DNA of 64,000 nt, taken from assembly GCA_046350635.1 (NCBI GenBank), contig JAXLZY010000001.1, forward strand, positions 1 to 64,000. The letters run 5' to 3'. Within the stretch, counting starts at the first letter, position 1; each line of letters opens with the position of its first letter. The position numbers and the translations under genes are program-made. This document shows positions 45,924 to 55,840 of this stretch, in pieces. The stretch comes from CAZMHJ01 sp046350635. Its GTDB lineage: Bacteria > Patescibacteriota > Saccharimonadia > Saccharimonadales > CAIOMD01. The notes beneath the pieces were generated by a model, which was not told the DNA's origin, did no database searches, and saw nothing but the letters and a program-made list of their open reading frames with translations.

Positions 45924-46409
45924 TTATAGGTTGATACATTGCCCAACGTACGTAGAACCACTCGCTTCTTTTGTATATTGAAGTGCTGTTTTTCGTGAAT
46001 TTGAACTTGTATCTGCAACTGTAGCGCCATTGTCTCCACATTGCGCACCAGTAACTACTCTAAACGCATCTGTAGTTAGTGCAGCCTGTGTTCCGGTTGC
46101 AACTGTAAAGTTTTGTCCCGATCCAGTGGCGGTAATGGTTGTTTGGCTCAAAGTTCCAACTGAATTTGAAACCGCCGTTAAGTTAGCATCACTCGTACCA
46201 GCAGTGAACACCTTACCTTGGTTGTTTGCCGTCCAGTCTGAAACTGCAGCTGCAACACGTGATGCATCATTTTGTCGTCCATTGTTACGGCTATTACGTT
46301 GTAGCGCTGGTACTGCCAAGAAAACTACAAGCATAATAAGACCTGCTATCGCTAAAACTATCAAGACTTCAATGATAGTAAAGCCTTTATTATTCGTTTT
46401 TTTAAGCAT
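45924..46409 (-). CDS. pilA: Major type IV pilin PilA
   Basis: A 161-residue prepilin. Leader KKTNNKGFTIIEVLIVLAIA near the N-terminus, with Gly-Phe cleavage site and Glu5, then the long hydrophobic helix and a small beta-rich domain with a Cys pair (AQCGDNG and GQCINL). Size and position before a terminator suggest the main fibre subunit. It is 76 bases downstream of pilC with AT-rich sequence that could hold a promoter. Confidence 0.9.
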   Translation of the reverse strand: MLKKTNNKGFTIIEVLIVLAIAGLIMLVVFLAVPALQRNSRNNGRQNDASRVAAAVSDWTANNQGKVFTAGTSDANLTAVSNSVGTLSQTTITATGSGQNFTVATGTQAALTTDAFRVVTGAQCGDNGATVADTSSNSRKTALQYTKEASGSTYVGQCINL

Positions 46410-46484
46410 GTAAGTGGTGCCCTTTCTTTTAATGCTTATGCTATATAAGTTTAATATTAACTAGATTTTTACAAAAAGCAAGTA

Positions 46485-47693
46485 TTAACCACTTAGGTTC
46501 TTACCGGCGAGGCCATAGATTGGCATTAGTACTGCTCCAACAATAATCAGAGCAACCACACCAAGGACAATCATAAGTACGGGTTCGATTATGGTTGAGA
46601 TTGCCTTAATCTGATCATCTACTTCTTTTTCGTAATAATCAGCTGTTTTGCTAAGCATTTCTTCGACCGAGCCGGATTGTTCACCAATACGAAGCATGTT
46701 AGGTACTAATTCTAAGAAGTTTGGGTCGCCATCAATTGCATCAGCGAGGCTCTTACCACCTTTTACTTGAATTATGGCCCGTTGTATTGATTCTTCTATA
46801 TATACGTTGTTGATAGATTTACCCGTAATATCTAGCATCTGAAGAAGTGGTACGCCACTAGCTATAAGAGTAGAGCCCGTGCGAGCAAAACGTGCCATAT
46901 ATACTTTCATAAACAAAGGGCCGAATGGGGGTGTTCGCATTTTAACCTTGTCGATAAACCTCTTCCCTCCTAAGGTCCTAGCCCAACGAGAGCCAAATAC
47001 AACGGCCACAACAGCTAAAATTACAAATATCCACCAGAATTTTATAATAAATGATGATACTGCAAGTAATACATTTGTAATAAATGGAAGTTGAGCTCCT
47101 GGCATTCCATCATAGAGCACTTTTACCTGAGGTAATACCGTAACAAGCATAAACGTCACGACTGCAATCATGACAAATAAGACTATAATCGGGTACACCA
47201 TTGCACCCCTAACCTTCGACTGTATTTCTGCGTCTTTTTCTTGCTGAAGCGCAAGTCGCTCTAATGCTTTATCTAGCGTACCTGATACTTCTCCTGCTGC
47301 TATGAGGTTTACAAATACCGTACTAAATGTGCGAGGATGCTTGCCGAGTGCGGAAGCAAACGATTGACCAGCCTCTACGTCAGATATTACCTCAGAAAGT
47401 TCGGCTTGGAGTGGTTTGCTGGCCGACTGTTTTTGCACCATACGCAAACTCTGTACCAATGGCAGGCCAGCGTTAATGAGTGTACTGAGCTGTCGGGCAA
47501 ATAAAATTCTATCTTTAGATTTAACCTTCTTAAAAAAACCTTTGGCATCTTTATCAACTTGACTAATTTCGAGTGGAGCTAGGCCTTGTTCTTGAATCAA
47601 ACGTGCTGCCGCACGTTCATTTTCGGCTTGAACAGTTGATTTAACCTTTTGACCTGTAGCAGGATTTCGTGCCTCGTAACTATAGGTAAGCAT
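46485..47693 (-). CDS. pilC: Type IV pilus inner-membrane platform protein PilC
   Basis: A 402-residue membrane protein of the GspF/PilC family. Two T2SF domains: the first begins with FARQLSTLINAGLPLVQSL near residue 63, the second with FARTGSTLIASGVPLLQML near 266. Each is followed by membrane helices. It links the motor ATPases to the growing pilus. It follows pilT by 1 base. Confidence 0.95.
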   Translation of the reverse strand: MLTYSYEARNPATGQKVKSTVQAENERAAARLIQEQGLAPLEISQVDKDAKGFFKKVKSKDRILFARQLSTLINAGLPLVQSLRMVQKQSASKPLQAELSEVISDVEAGQSFASALGKHPRTFSTVFVNLIAAGEVSGTLDKALERLALQQEKDAEIQSKVRGAMVYPIIVLFVMIAVVTFMLVTVLPQVKVLYDGMPGAQLPFITNVLLAVSSFIIKFWWIFVILAVVAVVFGSRWARTLGGKRFIDKVKMRTPPFGPLFMKVYMARFARTGSTLIASGVPLLQMLDITGKSINNVYIEESIQRAIIQVKGGKSLADAIDGDPNFLELVPNMLRIGEQSGSVEEMLSKTADYYEKEVDDQIKAISTIIEPVLMIVLGVVALIIVGAVLMPIYGLAGKNLSG

Positions 47694-47694
47694 T

Positions 47695-48765
47695 CTAGCC
47701 TCGCATTAGCCTATCTAGCTCATCTAAATCAACGGCGTAGTTACGAGCTTCATCGTACGTTATAGTTCCATTATGTATGAGGCTTACAAGTGTTTTATCC
47801 ATACTCTGCATGCCAAACTCTGCACCGGTTTGAATAACAGCATCAAGCTGGTGTGACTTACCTTCACGGATAATATTACGTACAGCGGGTGTTGCAACCA
47901 AGATTTCAGCCGCAGCAACGCGCCCGCCACCAATTGAGGGTACTAAGCGCTGTGACGTAATGGACATTAAAATGTTACTAAGCTGTGCGCGAATTTGAGG
48001 CTGCTGATGCGGCGGAAAGACGTCAATCATACGGTCTATACTTTGAGCAGCACTGTTAGTGTGCAGGGTTGCGAATACTAAGTGCCCCGTTTCCGCAATT
48101 GTAATAGCCGCAGCTATGGTTTCAAGATCGCGCATTTCTCCAATCAGCACAACATCAGGATCTTCACGCAAGCTACTTCGTAAAGCTGCACTAAAGCTAA
48201 AGGTATCGTAGTGAACTTCGCGCTGAACAATAATACTTTTTACGCTTTTATGGGTAAATTCAATTGGATCTTCGATGGTAATAATATGGTCTGCGCGCTC
48301 GTGATTTATTTTATGGATGAGCGCTGCAAGCGTAGTTGACTTACCTGAACCAGTCGGCCCGGTAACTAATACGAGGCCACGTGGATAGTCGGCAAACTTA
48401 TTAACAATCTGTGGCAAGCCAAGTTGTTCAATTGTTAAAATCTCGTTCGGAATAAGACGTAATGCCGCTGCTAAGTTACCCCGCTCGTGGAAAGCATTAA
48501 CACGGAAGCGACCTAAATCACCAAAAGCAAAACTGAAGTCGAATTCTTTATCCTTAAGCAAAATTTGCTTTTGGTCTTCGTCTAAAATAGCGAAAACGAG
48601 TGCCTCTACACCTTCTTCGTTGAGCGGATCAGTACCGCTTACTGGCTTTAAAGCACCATCTACGCGTAGCATAGGAGGTAGCCCAACCTGTAAATGAAGG
48701 TCGCTTGCCTTCTTTTTAATTACTTCTTCTAGTAGTATTTCTATTCTTGGTTGTGCTTGTTGCAT
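47695..48765 (-). CDS. pilT: Pilus retraction ATPase PilT
   Basis: A 356-residue hexameric ATPase. P-loop GPTGSGKSTTLAALIHK near residue 130, the Asp box EDPIEFTHKSVKSII, Walker B DVVLIGEMRD, the His box and the PilT-specific AVRNIIREGKSHQ near the C-terminus. It retracts the pilus, supporting twitching and DNA uptake. The N-terminal DLHLQVGLPPMLRVDGAL is also typical. Confidence 0.96.
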   Translation of the reverse strand: MQQAQPRIEILLEEVIKKKASDLHLQVGLPPMLRVDGALKPVSGTDPLNEEGVEALVFAILDEDQKQILLKDKEFDFSFAFGDLGRFRVNAFHERGNLAAALRLIPNEILTIEQLGLPQIVNKFADYPRGLVLVTGPTGSGKSTTLAALIHKINHERADHIITIEDPIEFTHKSVKSIIVQREVHYDTFSFSAALRSSLREDPDVVLIGEMRDLETIAAAITIAETGHLVFATLHTNSAAQSIDRMIDVFPPHQQPQIRAQLSNILMSITSQRLVPSIGGGRVAAAEILVATPAVRNIIREGKSHQLDAVIQTGAEFGMQSMDKTLVSLIHNGTITYDEARNYAVDLDELDRLMRG

Positions 48766-48785
48766 GTGTGTTGTTTCACCCCTTA

Positions 48786-50576
48786 TTACGCGCTATCTGA
48801 TGCAGCTACACGATTTACTTCGCTTAGCGTCGTCTTACCAGTTAGTGCTTTAAAGTACCCATCCTGCTGCATGCTAATCATGCCTTGTTTTTGCGCCATC
48901 TCTTGGATTTCTGCGCTGGTCGCCCGTTTGATTATGAGGTCTTGGATTTCTTCGGTAACATTAAATACCTCATATAAACCCATTCGCCCCTTATAACCGC
49001 TTTGGTTATTTGGGGTTGGCGTACCCTTAAACAAAGTATAAGCGTTTTGGCCCGCCAGTGGCAAGTCGCCGTAGGCTAAATCGTCAACTACTGCTTTCTT
49101 TTCTTCTTCTGTCTTGGGTAATAATGCACCGACTGCAGAATTTATAGCTTCAACTTCTGGCTTAGTTGCAGCATAGCCTTCTGGTTTGCCGGCTATACGC
49201 CGTACTAGTCGCTGACCGATAACAGTACGGACTGTGCTCGCAATCAAAAATGGTTCAATATCCATATCGAGCAAACGTGGCAAAATACCCGCTGCACTAT
49301 TGGTGTGCAACGTGCTTAACACTAAGTGACCCGTTAGGGCTGCCTGAACAGCTAAGCTAGCTGTTTCTTTATCGCGGATTTCCCCTACCATTACGACATC
49401 AGGGTCTTGGCGCAAAATACTACGCAAGCCACTTGCGAATGTTAAGCCAACATCTGCATTAACCTGTATCTGGTTAATGCCATCCATTTTATACTCAACA
49501 GGGTCTTCAAGGGTAACAATGTTAATTTCGTCGCTCTTAATTTCTTGAATAAGCGCATATAAACTTGTTGATTTACCCGAACCAGTTGGCCCAGAGGTTA
49601 GAATCATACCGTTTGGATTCTTAATGCCTTCGCGGATAGTTCTTAGAGCCCGGCCACTATAGCCCATGTCCTCTAACTTTAAGCTTGTTCCAGTTTTATC
49701 AAGTAAGCGAATAACTACTTGTTCACCCCACACAACCGGGCTAATGGCGATACGTAGGTCAATGGGCTTTTTATCTACGATAACCGTAAACTGACCGTCC
49801 TGCGGAATACGGTGTTCGTCAATTTTAAGGTTCGATAAAATTTTTATACGGCTTACCAATGGGGGTTCGGTAGCTTTAGGAAGCTTCATCACCTCCTTAA
49901 GCACGCCGTCAATTCTGCATCGTATTTTTAGTTCTTTTTCAAGTGGTTCTATATGAATGTCACTTGCTCTATTCTTGGCGGCATAGTCTAAAATCGCCGA
50001 GAGTGCTTTACTTATTGGCGAATCTTGAACAATGGTTTGGATATTCTTATCTGAAGCTTGTTGTGACTGCTGTCCTTCAACTACAACCGATTGGGCTCCA
50101 CCACCCAAGGCATCCGCAACATCTTTACCAACATCAAGTTGATACTGCTTAAGTACGTTTTCTATACCCTCTTGGCTTGCCAAAAAAACTTTGAGCGGTC
50201 GTCCAATGCGATTTGCCAAAAAATCGACTGCCTGCACATTGTCGGCGTCTAGCATAGCGACGACAAGACGATTCTGCATTTCACCCAGTGGTACCGCCAT
50301 ATAACGAGCAGCTATTTCTTGTGGTAATAACGAAAGAATTTTAGGGTTAACCTTGGCGTTAGATAAATTAACATAGGGTACTTTAGTGACCTGAGCGATG
50401 GTCTTCGTTAAATCTTCATTGCTGACATGATTTTCCGATACCAATAATGATAAAAATGGTTGGTTGTCGGCCGTTGCTCTGGCATGAAGTTTTTTTAACT
50501 CATCTGACGATATCAAACCGTTTTGAACAAGTAATTCCTCTACTTGCTTCTGTGTATCCGCTAGCAGGACGCTCAT
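48786..50576 (-). CDS. pilB: Pilus assembly ATPase PilB
   Basis: A 596-residue assembly motor. N-terminal MshEN-type domain (about 10-140), then the ATPase core: DIHIEPLEKELKIRCRIDG near 208, P-loop SGPTGSGKSTSLYALI near 332, EDPVEYKMDGINQIQV, and DPDVVMVGEIRD. The C-terminal zinc knuckle usual in PilB/GspE (two CxxC before GYKGR) is lost: the segment reads PTPNNQSGYKGRMGLYE without any Cys. It adds pilins together with PilC. Confidence 0.95.
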   Translation of the reverse strand: MSVLLADTQKQVEELLVQNGLISSDELKKLHARATADNQPFLSLLVSENHVSNEDLTKTIAQVTKVPYVNLSNAKVNPKILSLLPQEIAARYMAVPLGEMQNRLVVAMLDADNVQAVDFLANRIGRPLKVFLASQEGIENVLKQYQLDVGKDVADALGGGAQSVVVEGQQSQQASDKNIQTIVQDSPISKALSAILDYAAKNRASDIHIEPLEKELKIRCRIDGVLKEVMKLPKATEPPLVSRIKILSNLKIDEHRIPQDGQFTVIVDKKPIDLRIAISPVVWGEQVVIRLLDKTGTSLKLEDMGYSGRALRTIREGIKNPNGMILTSGPTGSGKSTSLYALIQEIKSDEINIVTLEDPVEYKMDGINQIQVNADVGLTFASGLRSILRQDPDVVMVGEIRDKETASLAVQAALTGHLVLSTLHTNSAAGILPRLLDMDIEPFLIASTVRTVIGQRLVRRIAGKPEGYAATKPEVEAINSAVGALLPKTEEEKKAVVDDLAYGDLPLAGQNAYTLFKGTPTPNNQSGYKGRMGLYEVFNVTEEIQDLIIKRATSAEIQEMAQKQGMISMQQDGYFKALTGKTTLSEVNRVAASDSA

Positions 50577-50588
50577 GTAGCAGTCTCG

Positions 50589-50834
50589 CTAATTAGACTT
50601 AAATGGTTGATTATTCGTGCTGTCGCCAATCACAATATTCTTTGTTGGGTTGAGCGCATTGCTATTGAAGTACGTAGTATTTGGTTGCTTAAAATCCGCC
50701 GAAATTGCATCAATAGTTGGGGCTTTTAAATTATATGACTTTTCACCACCAAACAGTAAATTTGCAAGTACGAAACTAAGTACTCCACTAACAAATGCAA
50801 CGACTAGGATTAATACTATATCTTTTTGTTTCAT
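50589..50834 (-). CDS. Small membrane protein of the pilus locus
   Basis: An 81-residue protein with one N-terminal membrane helix (about 7-27) and a short polar tail containing several Asn and Thr. It lies where pilP is found in proteobacteria, but shows no PilP similarity, in keeping with the absence of an outer membrane. It starts at the last base of pilO and ends 12 bases before pilB, so it is within the operon. Confidence 0.75.
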   Translation of the reverse strand: MKQKDIVLILVVAFVSGVLSFVLANLLFGGEKSYNLKAPTIDAISADFKQPNTTYFNSNALNPTKNIVIGDSTNNQPFKSN

Positions 50835-51538
50835 TACTTTTTACTCCCCGTTGCTTTGGTGACAGTTTTTTTAGTTGTGCCGTTACTTACAACCGTCTGC
50901 TTTAAGTCGAGTGTCCGTTCTGGTTGATAGTACGTTTTTGCAGATACATTTACTTGTAAATTAGAGCTATCGCCCGAAATATCAAGCGATGTTACCTGAA
51001 TTGGCCTAATAGAACGCTGTAAATCGGCTATTAATTTTTGAACCGTAGTAAAATTACCAGTTGCGGAAATTTGAAACGGTATCTCGGTTGCCTTTGGGTT
51101 ACTGCTGGCCTGCTCTGCCTGTGTTTCATTATCGGTCCCGGTGATACCAGACACACTTGCACCACTTCCGGAAATTAATCCATCTAGGCTTGTTGCAAGC
51201 GCCGGAAAGTCATACTTACTTGGCAGCGCATCTAGAATGACCTTGGAGTTTTTATCTTTTGTTCCGATAACAGATTCGGGAGCATCATCAAATGCTTTAT
51301 ACGCAATTACAAGTGGTTCGACAGCCTTTACGTTTGCAACTAGTTGCTTATTTGCTTTCGAACGTAGTGAAATTACTTTATTCTGATATTTCATTTGTTT
51401 AATTAATGCCATAGAGCCAACAATGGAGAAGATGACAATGGCCACACTTACAGATATAGCAATTACTGCAAATTGATTTGCTTTATCTATTTGCAGGTGC
51501 TTGTTTGAAAATTTTAGTTTGCCGCCTAGATTTGCCAT
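50834..51538 (-). CDS. pilO: Pilus assembly protein PilO
   Basis: A 234-residue protein. One membrane helix (about 22-46) is followed by a coiled-coil segment and a ferredoxin-like domain (QISATGNFTTVQKLIADLQRS near residue 150 is typical). With PilN it forms the alignment complex. A basic C-terminal tail follows. It is 2 bases downstream of pilN. Confidence 0.88.
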   Translation of the reverse strand: MANLGGKLKFSNKHLQIDKANQFAVIAISVSVAIVIFSIVGSMALIKQMKYQNKVISLRSKANKQLVANVKAVEPLVIAYKAFDDAPESVIGTKDKNSKVILDALPSKYDFPALATSLDGLISGSGASVSGITGTDNETQAEQASSNPKATEIPFQISATGNFTTVQKLIADLQRSIRPIQVTSLDISGDSSNLQVNVSAKTYYQPERTLDLKQTVVSNGTTKKTVTKATGSKK

Positions 51539-51540
51539 GT

Positions 51541-52221
51541 TTATTGCCCTTGTTGTGAATCTGCTTTAAATAAGTCCGTTGGCTGTTCGGTTTGAGATCT
51601 AGTAGATGTTATCTTTGGAACTACGAGCGTAACTTTTTTGTTCGAGCTATTAAATATTTCTGGATTGTATTTTAGCGTAATAGTATAGGTCGCCTGACCA
51701 TCTTTTCTTGTAAAGTTAACTAAAACTACTTCTGAAAACGCAGGTTTTTGATCAGTACTATCATCAACAGTAAATTTAGTAAATTTTAGTGTATCTGCAA
51801 ACTTATTTACAGATTCTAATGTTTTTGCGCCGCCAGTAAACTGCATCGTAGGATCAGCAAAATTCAAATTGAGAGACGATATCTGAACATCATTCGGTGT
51901 AATTTGTGGTAAGAATTCAAATAAACGTGTTGTGACTGGCTTATTATTATGTAAACCCTCAAGAGTATTGAGCTGATTTTGAACCGTTAATATTTTATCT
52001 AAATCTGAAACTTTATTGAGCGTTTCGCTATTTTTTTTAATTTCACGGTCATAGTAGCTAAGCTGGACTTTTTGTGCTCCATACACAACTGAGCCGACAA
52101 TCACTAAAATACCCAGACTGACGCCAGAAATCACAATTGCGCTGAGCAGTATCATACGCTTGCTGCGCTGAGCTTTGATGTACTTAACCTTTACATCGGG
52201 GAGTAGGTTGAGCTGTATCAT
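51541..52221 (-). CDS. pilN: Pilus assembly protein PilN
   Basis: A 226-residue protein. The N-terminal peptide MIQLNLLPDVK is the PilN motif that binds PilM; a membrane helix (about 24-48), a coiled coil and a ferredoxin-like domain follow. It overlaps the end of pilM by 4 bases (ATGA). Confidence 0.9.
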   Translation of the reverse strand: MIQLNLLPDVKVKYIKAQRSKRMILLSAIVISGVSLGILVIVGSVVYGAQKVQLSYYDREIKKNSETLNKVSDLDKILTVQNQLNTLEGLHNNKPVTTRLFEFLPQITPNDVQISSLNLNFADPTMQFTGGAKTLESVNKFADTLKFTKFTVDDSTDQKPAFSEVVLVNFTRKDGQATYTITLKYNPEIFNSSNKKVTLVVPKITSTRSQTEQPTDLFKADSQQGQ

Positions 52222-53258
52222 TCTATTCGCTCCGCTAAGCCAGCTGCTACACCAAAGTGATTAGACACTGCGAGTAGTTCATTTTGCCTATCGGCCGGGA
52301 ATGTTACATTACGCCATGCGTTACCAATTTCAACATTAATGCTAAATTTATTTGCGATAAAGAGCGGAAACTCTGGTAGGGTCGACGCACCACCGGTGAC
52401 AATTATTCGCTCTAATGGCACATTCGGGTATCTTGTCTGGTAAAATTTAATCGATTTCTCAATTTCCCCAACCAATACTTCGACAGTACCGATTATTGCG
52501 TTATAGATTTGGCCTTCAAGCTTATCTTTACTTAGGCCAAACTTATACACAAATTGTTCTGCCTGCTTTTCATCTATGTTTAGGTTTTGAATAGCTGCTT
52601 TTAGAACCGTGTCGGTACCTGTTGGGATTGAACGCATTAAGCGTGGTCCGCCCGCTACAGAAATTACTAAATCTGAAGCTAACGCCCCCATATCAACTAC
52701 CATTTGAGCACCGGTAGCATCTGTCGGTATTATTGCGCGCGCAAGTGCCAATGTATCTGGTTCGAATGCAATAACATTAAGTCCTACGCCTTCGAGCATA
52801 TCAAGTCGCGCTTCTACAAATTCATTTGCAACGCTAGAAAGTAAAATTTCAACTTTATTTGCATCTTTAGGTGAATCACCTAATAATGCCCAGTCAATTT
52901 TGCTTTCGTCTATAGGGGTTGGAATTAAGGTGTCAGCTTGATATTGAATAGTTTTTTCAAGTTCCGCTTTGCTCAAGCGCTCTATATCAACAACAGTGCT
53001 AAAAACACGTTGCGATGGCAAGCCAACTACAACATTCTTGGTTGAAACTTTAGATTGTCCCACCAATTCTTTTATAATGCCTGCTACTTTTTGTTGATCT
53101 GCTTTCGCGTCACTTAATACTAATTTCGAATCTACCGGCACTAGTGCATATTTGACGAGTGCCTTTACCGGTCCACCACCCCTAAGCTGTACAAGCCTAA
53201 TTGCAGAGGTGCCGATATCGAGACCAAAAAAGTCCGTGACGCCACTAAGGACGCTCAT
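52218..53258 (-). CDS. pilM: Pilus assembly protein PilM
   Basis: A 346-residue actin-like ATPase of the FtsA/PilM family. FFGLDIGTSAIRLVQL near the N-terminus is the phosphate-1 motif; VVDMGALASDLVI near residue 190 is phosphate 2; and IIVTGGASTLPEF near 285 is the adenosine motif. It anchors PilN on the cytoplasmic side. It is the first gene of the core pilus operon, which continues to pilC. Confidence 0.93.
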   Translation of the reverse strand: MSVLSGVTDFFGLDIGTSAIRLVQLRGGGPVKALVKYALVPVDSKLVLSDAKADQQKVAGIIKELVGQSKVSTKNVVVGLPSQRVFSTVVDIERLSKAELEKTIQYQADTLIPTPIDESKIDWALLGDSPKDANKVEILLSSVANEFVEARLDMLEGVGLNVIAFEPDTLALARAIIPTDATGAQMVVDMGALASDLVISVAGGPRLMRSIPTGTDTVLKAAIQNLNIDEKQAEQFVYKFGLSKDKLEGQIYNAIIGTVEVLVGEIEKSIKFYQTRYPNVPLERIIVTGGASTLPEFPLFIANKFSINVEIGNAWRNVTFPADRQNELLAVSNHFGVAAGLAERIE

Positions 53259-53299
53259 ACGTGTAATTGTAGCATAAGCACTATAGATAACAACGTGTT

Positions 53300-55840
53300 T
53301 TATAGACGAGGGGGGCTATTGTAATACGAATCAAGCGTCTTCTTTGCTTCTTCGTCTAGGTTTAGTGGTGTGAAGTTTAGATATGCCGGGTAGTTAATTG
53401 TTTCCGAGGGTACCGTACTGTCAAGTGCATAGCTGCCTGGTCCAGGTGTAGTAGTATTTGTATTCGCGAGGAGTCGAGTACCTCCGTTGCGCTGTAAGTG
53501 TATGTTTGGGGCTACAAGCGCACCATTAATGATGAGTGTTCCTCGACATGCTGTGTCCCAAGATGCTCGCGCTGCTGCACTTGTATCACTGCTACAGGTG
53601 TAGATGTTGTTTGTAGCGACCAATATGGCATCTACTCGACGTACTCCCGGTGCAATAACAATATTCTGGGCTTTAATAAGAAGTGTGGGCGCGGTTGTAA
53701 TATCGAGTGATCCTGTTGGGATGTTCGACGTAATATCGCCCGTAATAGTAACGGTACCGCTGTCGATGACGGTAATTTGACCTGTCACACTACCGCCCCC
53801 AATAGAAGCACCCGAAGACGTGTAATAGTTCTTGCCGCTCGCAGTAATAACCGGGCCTGTAGTAATGGGGTTACCTGTTGGTGTAATCGTTGGACTACCA
53901 CAAGTGCCACCCGAAGTTAAAGATGACCAGTCGGTGCGTAGTTTGTCTCGTGTACCAGAAGCATCTTGTGTATGAAGACCATTAAACGCATTACCACCAA
54001 GTGACTTAAATATGGCTGCTAGGCTACTGAATGAACCCTTTCTGCCATCAGCAGGTGTAAACATAAATCGGTTGTTATCTGCCGTACCACAAACGAGTAC
54101 ATCTTGGCCAAAAACTCGAGCAAATGGGATTTCAGTGATTGTAAGTACTGCGTTATTAGTTAGATTAGGCGTAACAGAAGATATTGTAGCGGTGTATGTT
54201 TTACCACCCGGGGTAATACCGTTGCCATCGAGAACATTACCACTATTAACCTCGAAGTCATACGTTTGAGTAGTATTGACGGAACACGTGACGCTGCCGT
54301 TACCAACCGCAGGCATACCCGAAGAATTACTTAGGGTAATTGTGTGCGTGCCCGTTAGCGAGTTGCACTGTACTGTGGCGCGAAGCTTGACGCTACCACC
54401 AGCGCCCTTTTCATAGGTAGCGCCGGTGAGTGTGAGGGTGGGTGGAGTTGGTGGTGGCGGTGGTGGCGGTGGTGGAACCGCAATTGAAACACATGCAAAG
54501 TCGGATGGTTTTATAAGGATCATATCATCACGATCGGTAATTGTTATCTTCACACATACCCTGCTATGCCCCGCCAAAGCTGCATTTGTAAAAATTAGAC
54601 TTGGCACAAAAGCAAGATTTGATACGTTACCCGATATATGTAGGTTCATATTTCTTGGAGCATAAATACTACTACTTGTTATATTTGGGTCTGAAGGCAA
54701 TGCCACGTAGGGTGACCCATCAGCCGCTACGCTGTCGTACGAATAATCGATGTTATATTTCACATCTCTGGGATTACGATACCCAGTTACCGTACGGTCA
54801 AACGTAAATGTAATTGGTGCCCCGATGGCTGCTGAGACCGCAGGAACTGATGATACGTTTGGATCCAGTTTAGGAGCTGGACAGTTTGCTAGAGCATAAA
54901 TACCGTTAAATGGCGTACTGAACTGTATAGTGTTATTTCGATATACATTGTAAATGCGCCATGTATATTTATGGTCTGGCAATGCACCGAATGAGGTTGC
55001 CGAACGTGCGTTATCATTCGTTGGTGGCGTCCACGATACAAATGCAACTTGCCATACACCCTTCGCATCATTCCACCATCGTGCCGCAGTTCTATCATAT
55101 AAAGCCATGGTAATTTTGCCGTTAAGCTGTGCGCCAGCTCCACCGTCATTATCTATATCATAGTAATAAAGGTTTTTTGATGTAGGGCCACTAATTGAAC
55201 AGTCGGATCCAAATGGGATTGAAAACGCAGTGTTGCTTTGAGCGCCGCCAACTTGTTGCATCGTAACTTCATAGCCCGTGCTACCGCCTTCTTGTGCTAT
55301 TGCAAAACCACTACCCCCAGTAATTGCAACATCGAAATAGTTCATGATCCCAGCATAACCGGTACCACTATCAATAAAATCAATATCTATTGCCGCATAG
55401 TAAAGTCCTGTATTTGGGTCTTGCGGCAGATTTACAAGATTCTTAACGATACTGCTATTGCAAGCACTGCCAGTCCCTTTGTATTGGCCATAATACGTCG
55501 TACCTCCAACCACAAATTGTGTTACATTTAGATTTGCTGGAATTGCGTGCGTGTCATAGTAATCAGCATTCTGTACTGCATCAGGATTGCCCGCTTGTGC
55601 TGGGCAGTAGTTAAACTTATATACTGTAATCTGCCCTGAGTTTGTATTAAAATATGCTTTTAAGCGAACCCCTGTTTGACGTACAAACTGTGTTTGACCA
55701 ATCACTAAATCAATATTCTGGTTATCGGCATCGCTCGTATCAAAATACGTTGTATCCATCGCTTTTACATGACCAGAATGTAACAAAATAACAAAGCCTA
55801 GTAGTGGCAAAAGTACTGCTAGATATTTTCTTAGTATCAT
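53300..55840 (-). CDS. Large exported pilus-locus surface protein (intact copy)
   Basis: An 846-residue protein with an N-terminal signal peptide (about 1-27). The N-terminal half (about 30-450) is a beta-rich domain with paired Cys. A poly-Pro stretch (about 462-472) follows, then a domain beginning TLTLTGATYEKGAGGSVK, and a C-terminal part with TVTITGDIT-type short repeats typical of right-handed beta-helix or polymeric-bactofilin-like folds. There is no sortase motif or C-terminal membrane helix. The last 380 residues are almost the same as in the disrupted paralogue. It is probably a pilus-associated adhesin. It overlaps the upstream membrane gene by 4 bases. Confidence 0.8.
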   Translation of the reverse strand: MILRKYLAVLLPLLGFVILLHSGHVKAMDTTYFDTSDADNQNIDLVIGQTQFVRQTGVRLKAYFNTNSGQITVYKFNYCPAQAGNPDAVQNADYYDTHAIPANLNVTQFVVGGTTYYGQYKGTGSACNSSIVKNLVNLPQDPNTGLYYAAIDIDFIDSGTGYAGIMNYFDVAITGGSGFAIAQEGGSTGYEVTMQQVGGAQSNTAFSIPFGSDCSISGPTSKNLYYYDIDNDGGAGAQLNGKITMALYDRTAARWWNDAKGVWQVAFVSWTPPTNDNARSATSFGALPDHKYTWRIYNVYRNNTIQFSTPFNGIYALANCPAPKLDPNVSSVPAVSAAIGAPITFTFDRTVTGYRNPRDVKYNIDYSYDSVAADGSPYVALPSDPNITSSSIYAPRNMNLHISGNVSNLAFVPSLIFTNAALAGHSRVCVKITITDRDDMILIKPSDFACVSIAVPPPPPPPPPTPPTLTLTGATYEKGAGGSVKLRATVQCNSLTGTHTITLSNSSGMPAVGNGSVTCSVNTTQTYDFEVNSGNVLDGNGITPGGKTYTATISSVTPNLTNNAVLTITEIPFARVFGQDVLVCGTADNNRFMFTPADGRKGSFSSLAAIFKSLGGNAFNGLHTQDASGTRDKLRTDWSSLTSGGTCGSPTITPTGNPITTGPVITASGKNYYTSSGASIGGGSVTGQITVIDSGTVTITGDITSNIPTGSLDITTAPTLLIKAQNIVIAPGVRRVDAILVATNNIYTCSSDTSAAARASWDTACRGTLIINGALVAPNIHLQRNGGTRLLANTNTTTPGPGSYALDSTVPSETINYPAYLNFTPLNLDEEAKKTLDSYYNSPPRL
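53317..54448 (-). repeat. Long repeat, copy A (C-terminal module)
   Basis: About 1.13 kb almost identical to 56565-57689. The match is nearly perfect at 53317-53810 and 54280-54448; the middle differs only by the indels of the other copy. It ends sharply at GGTGGGTGGA where the protein-specific part starts. Confidence 0.9.
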
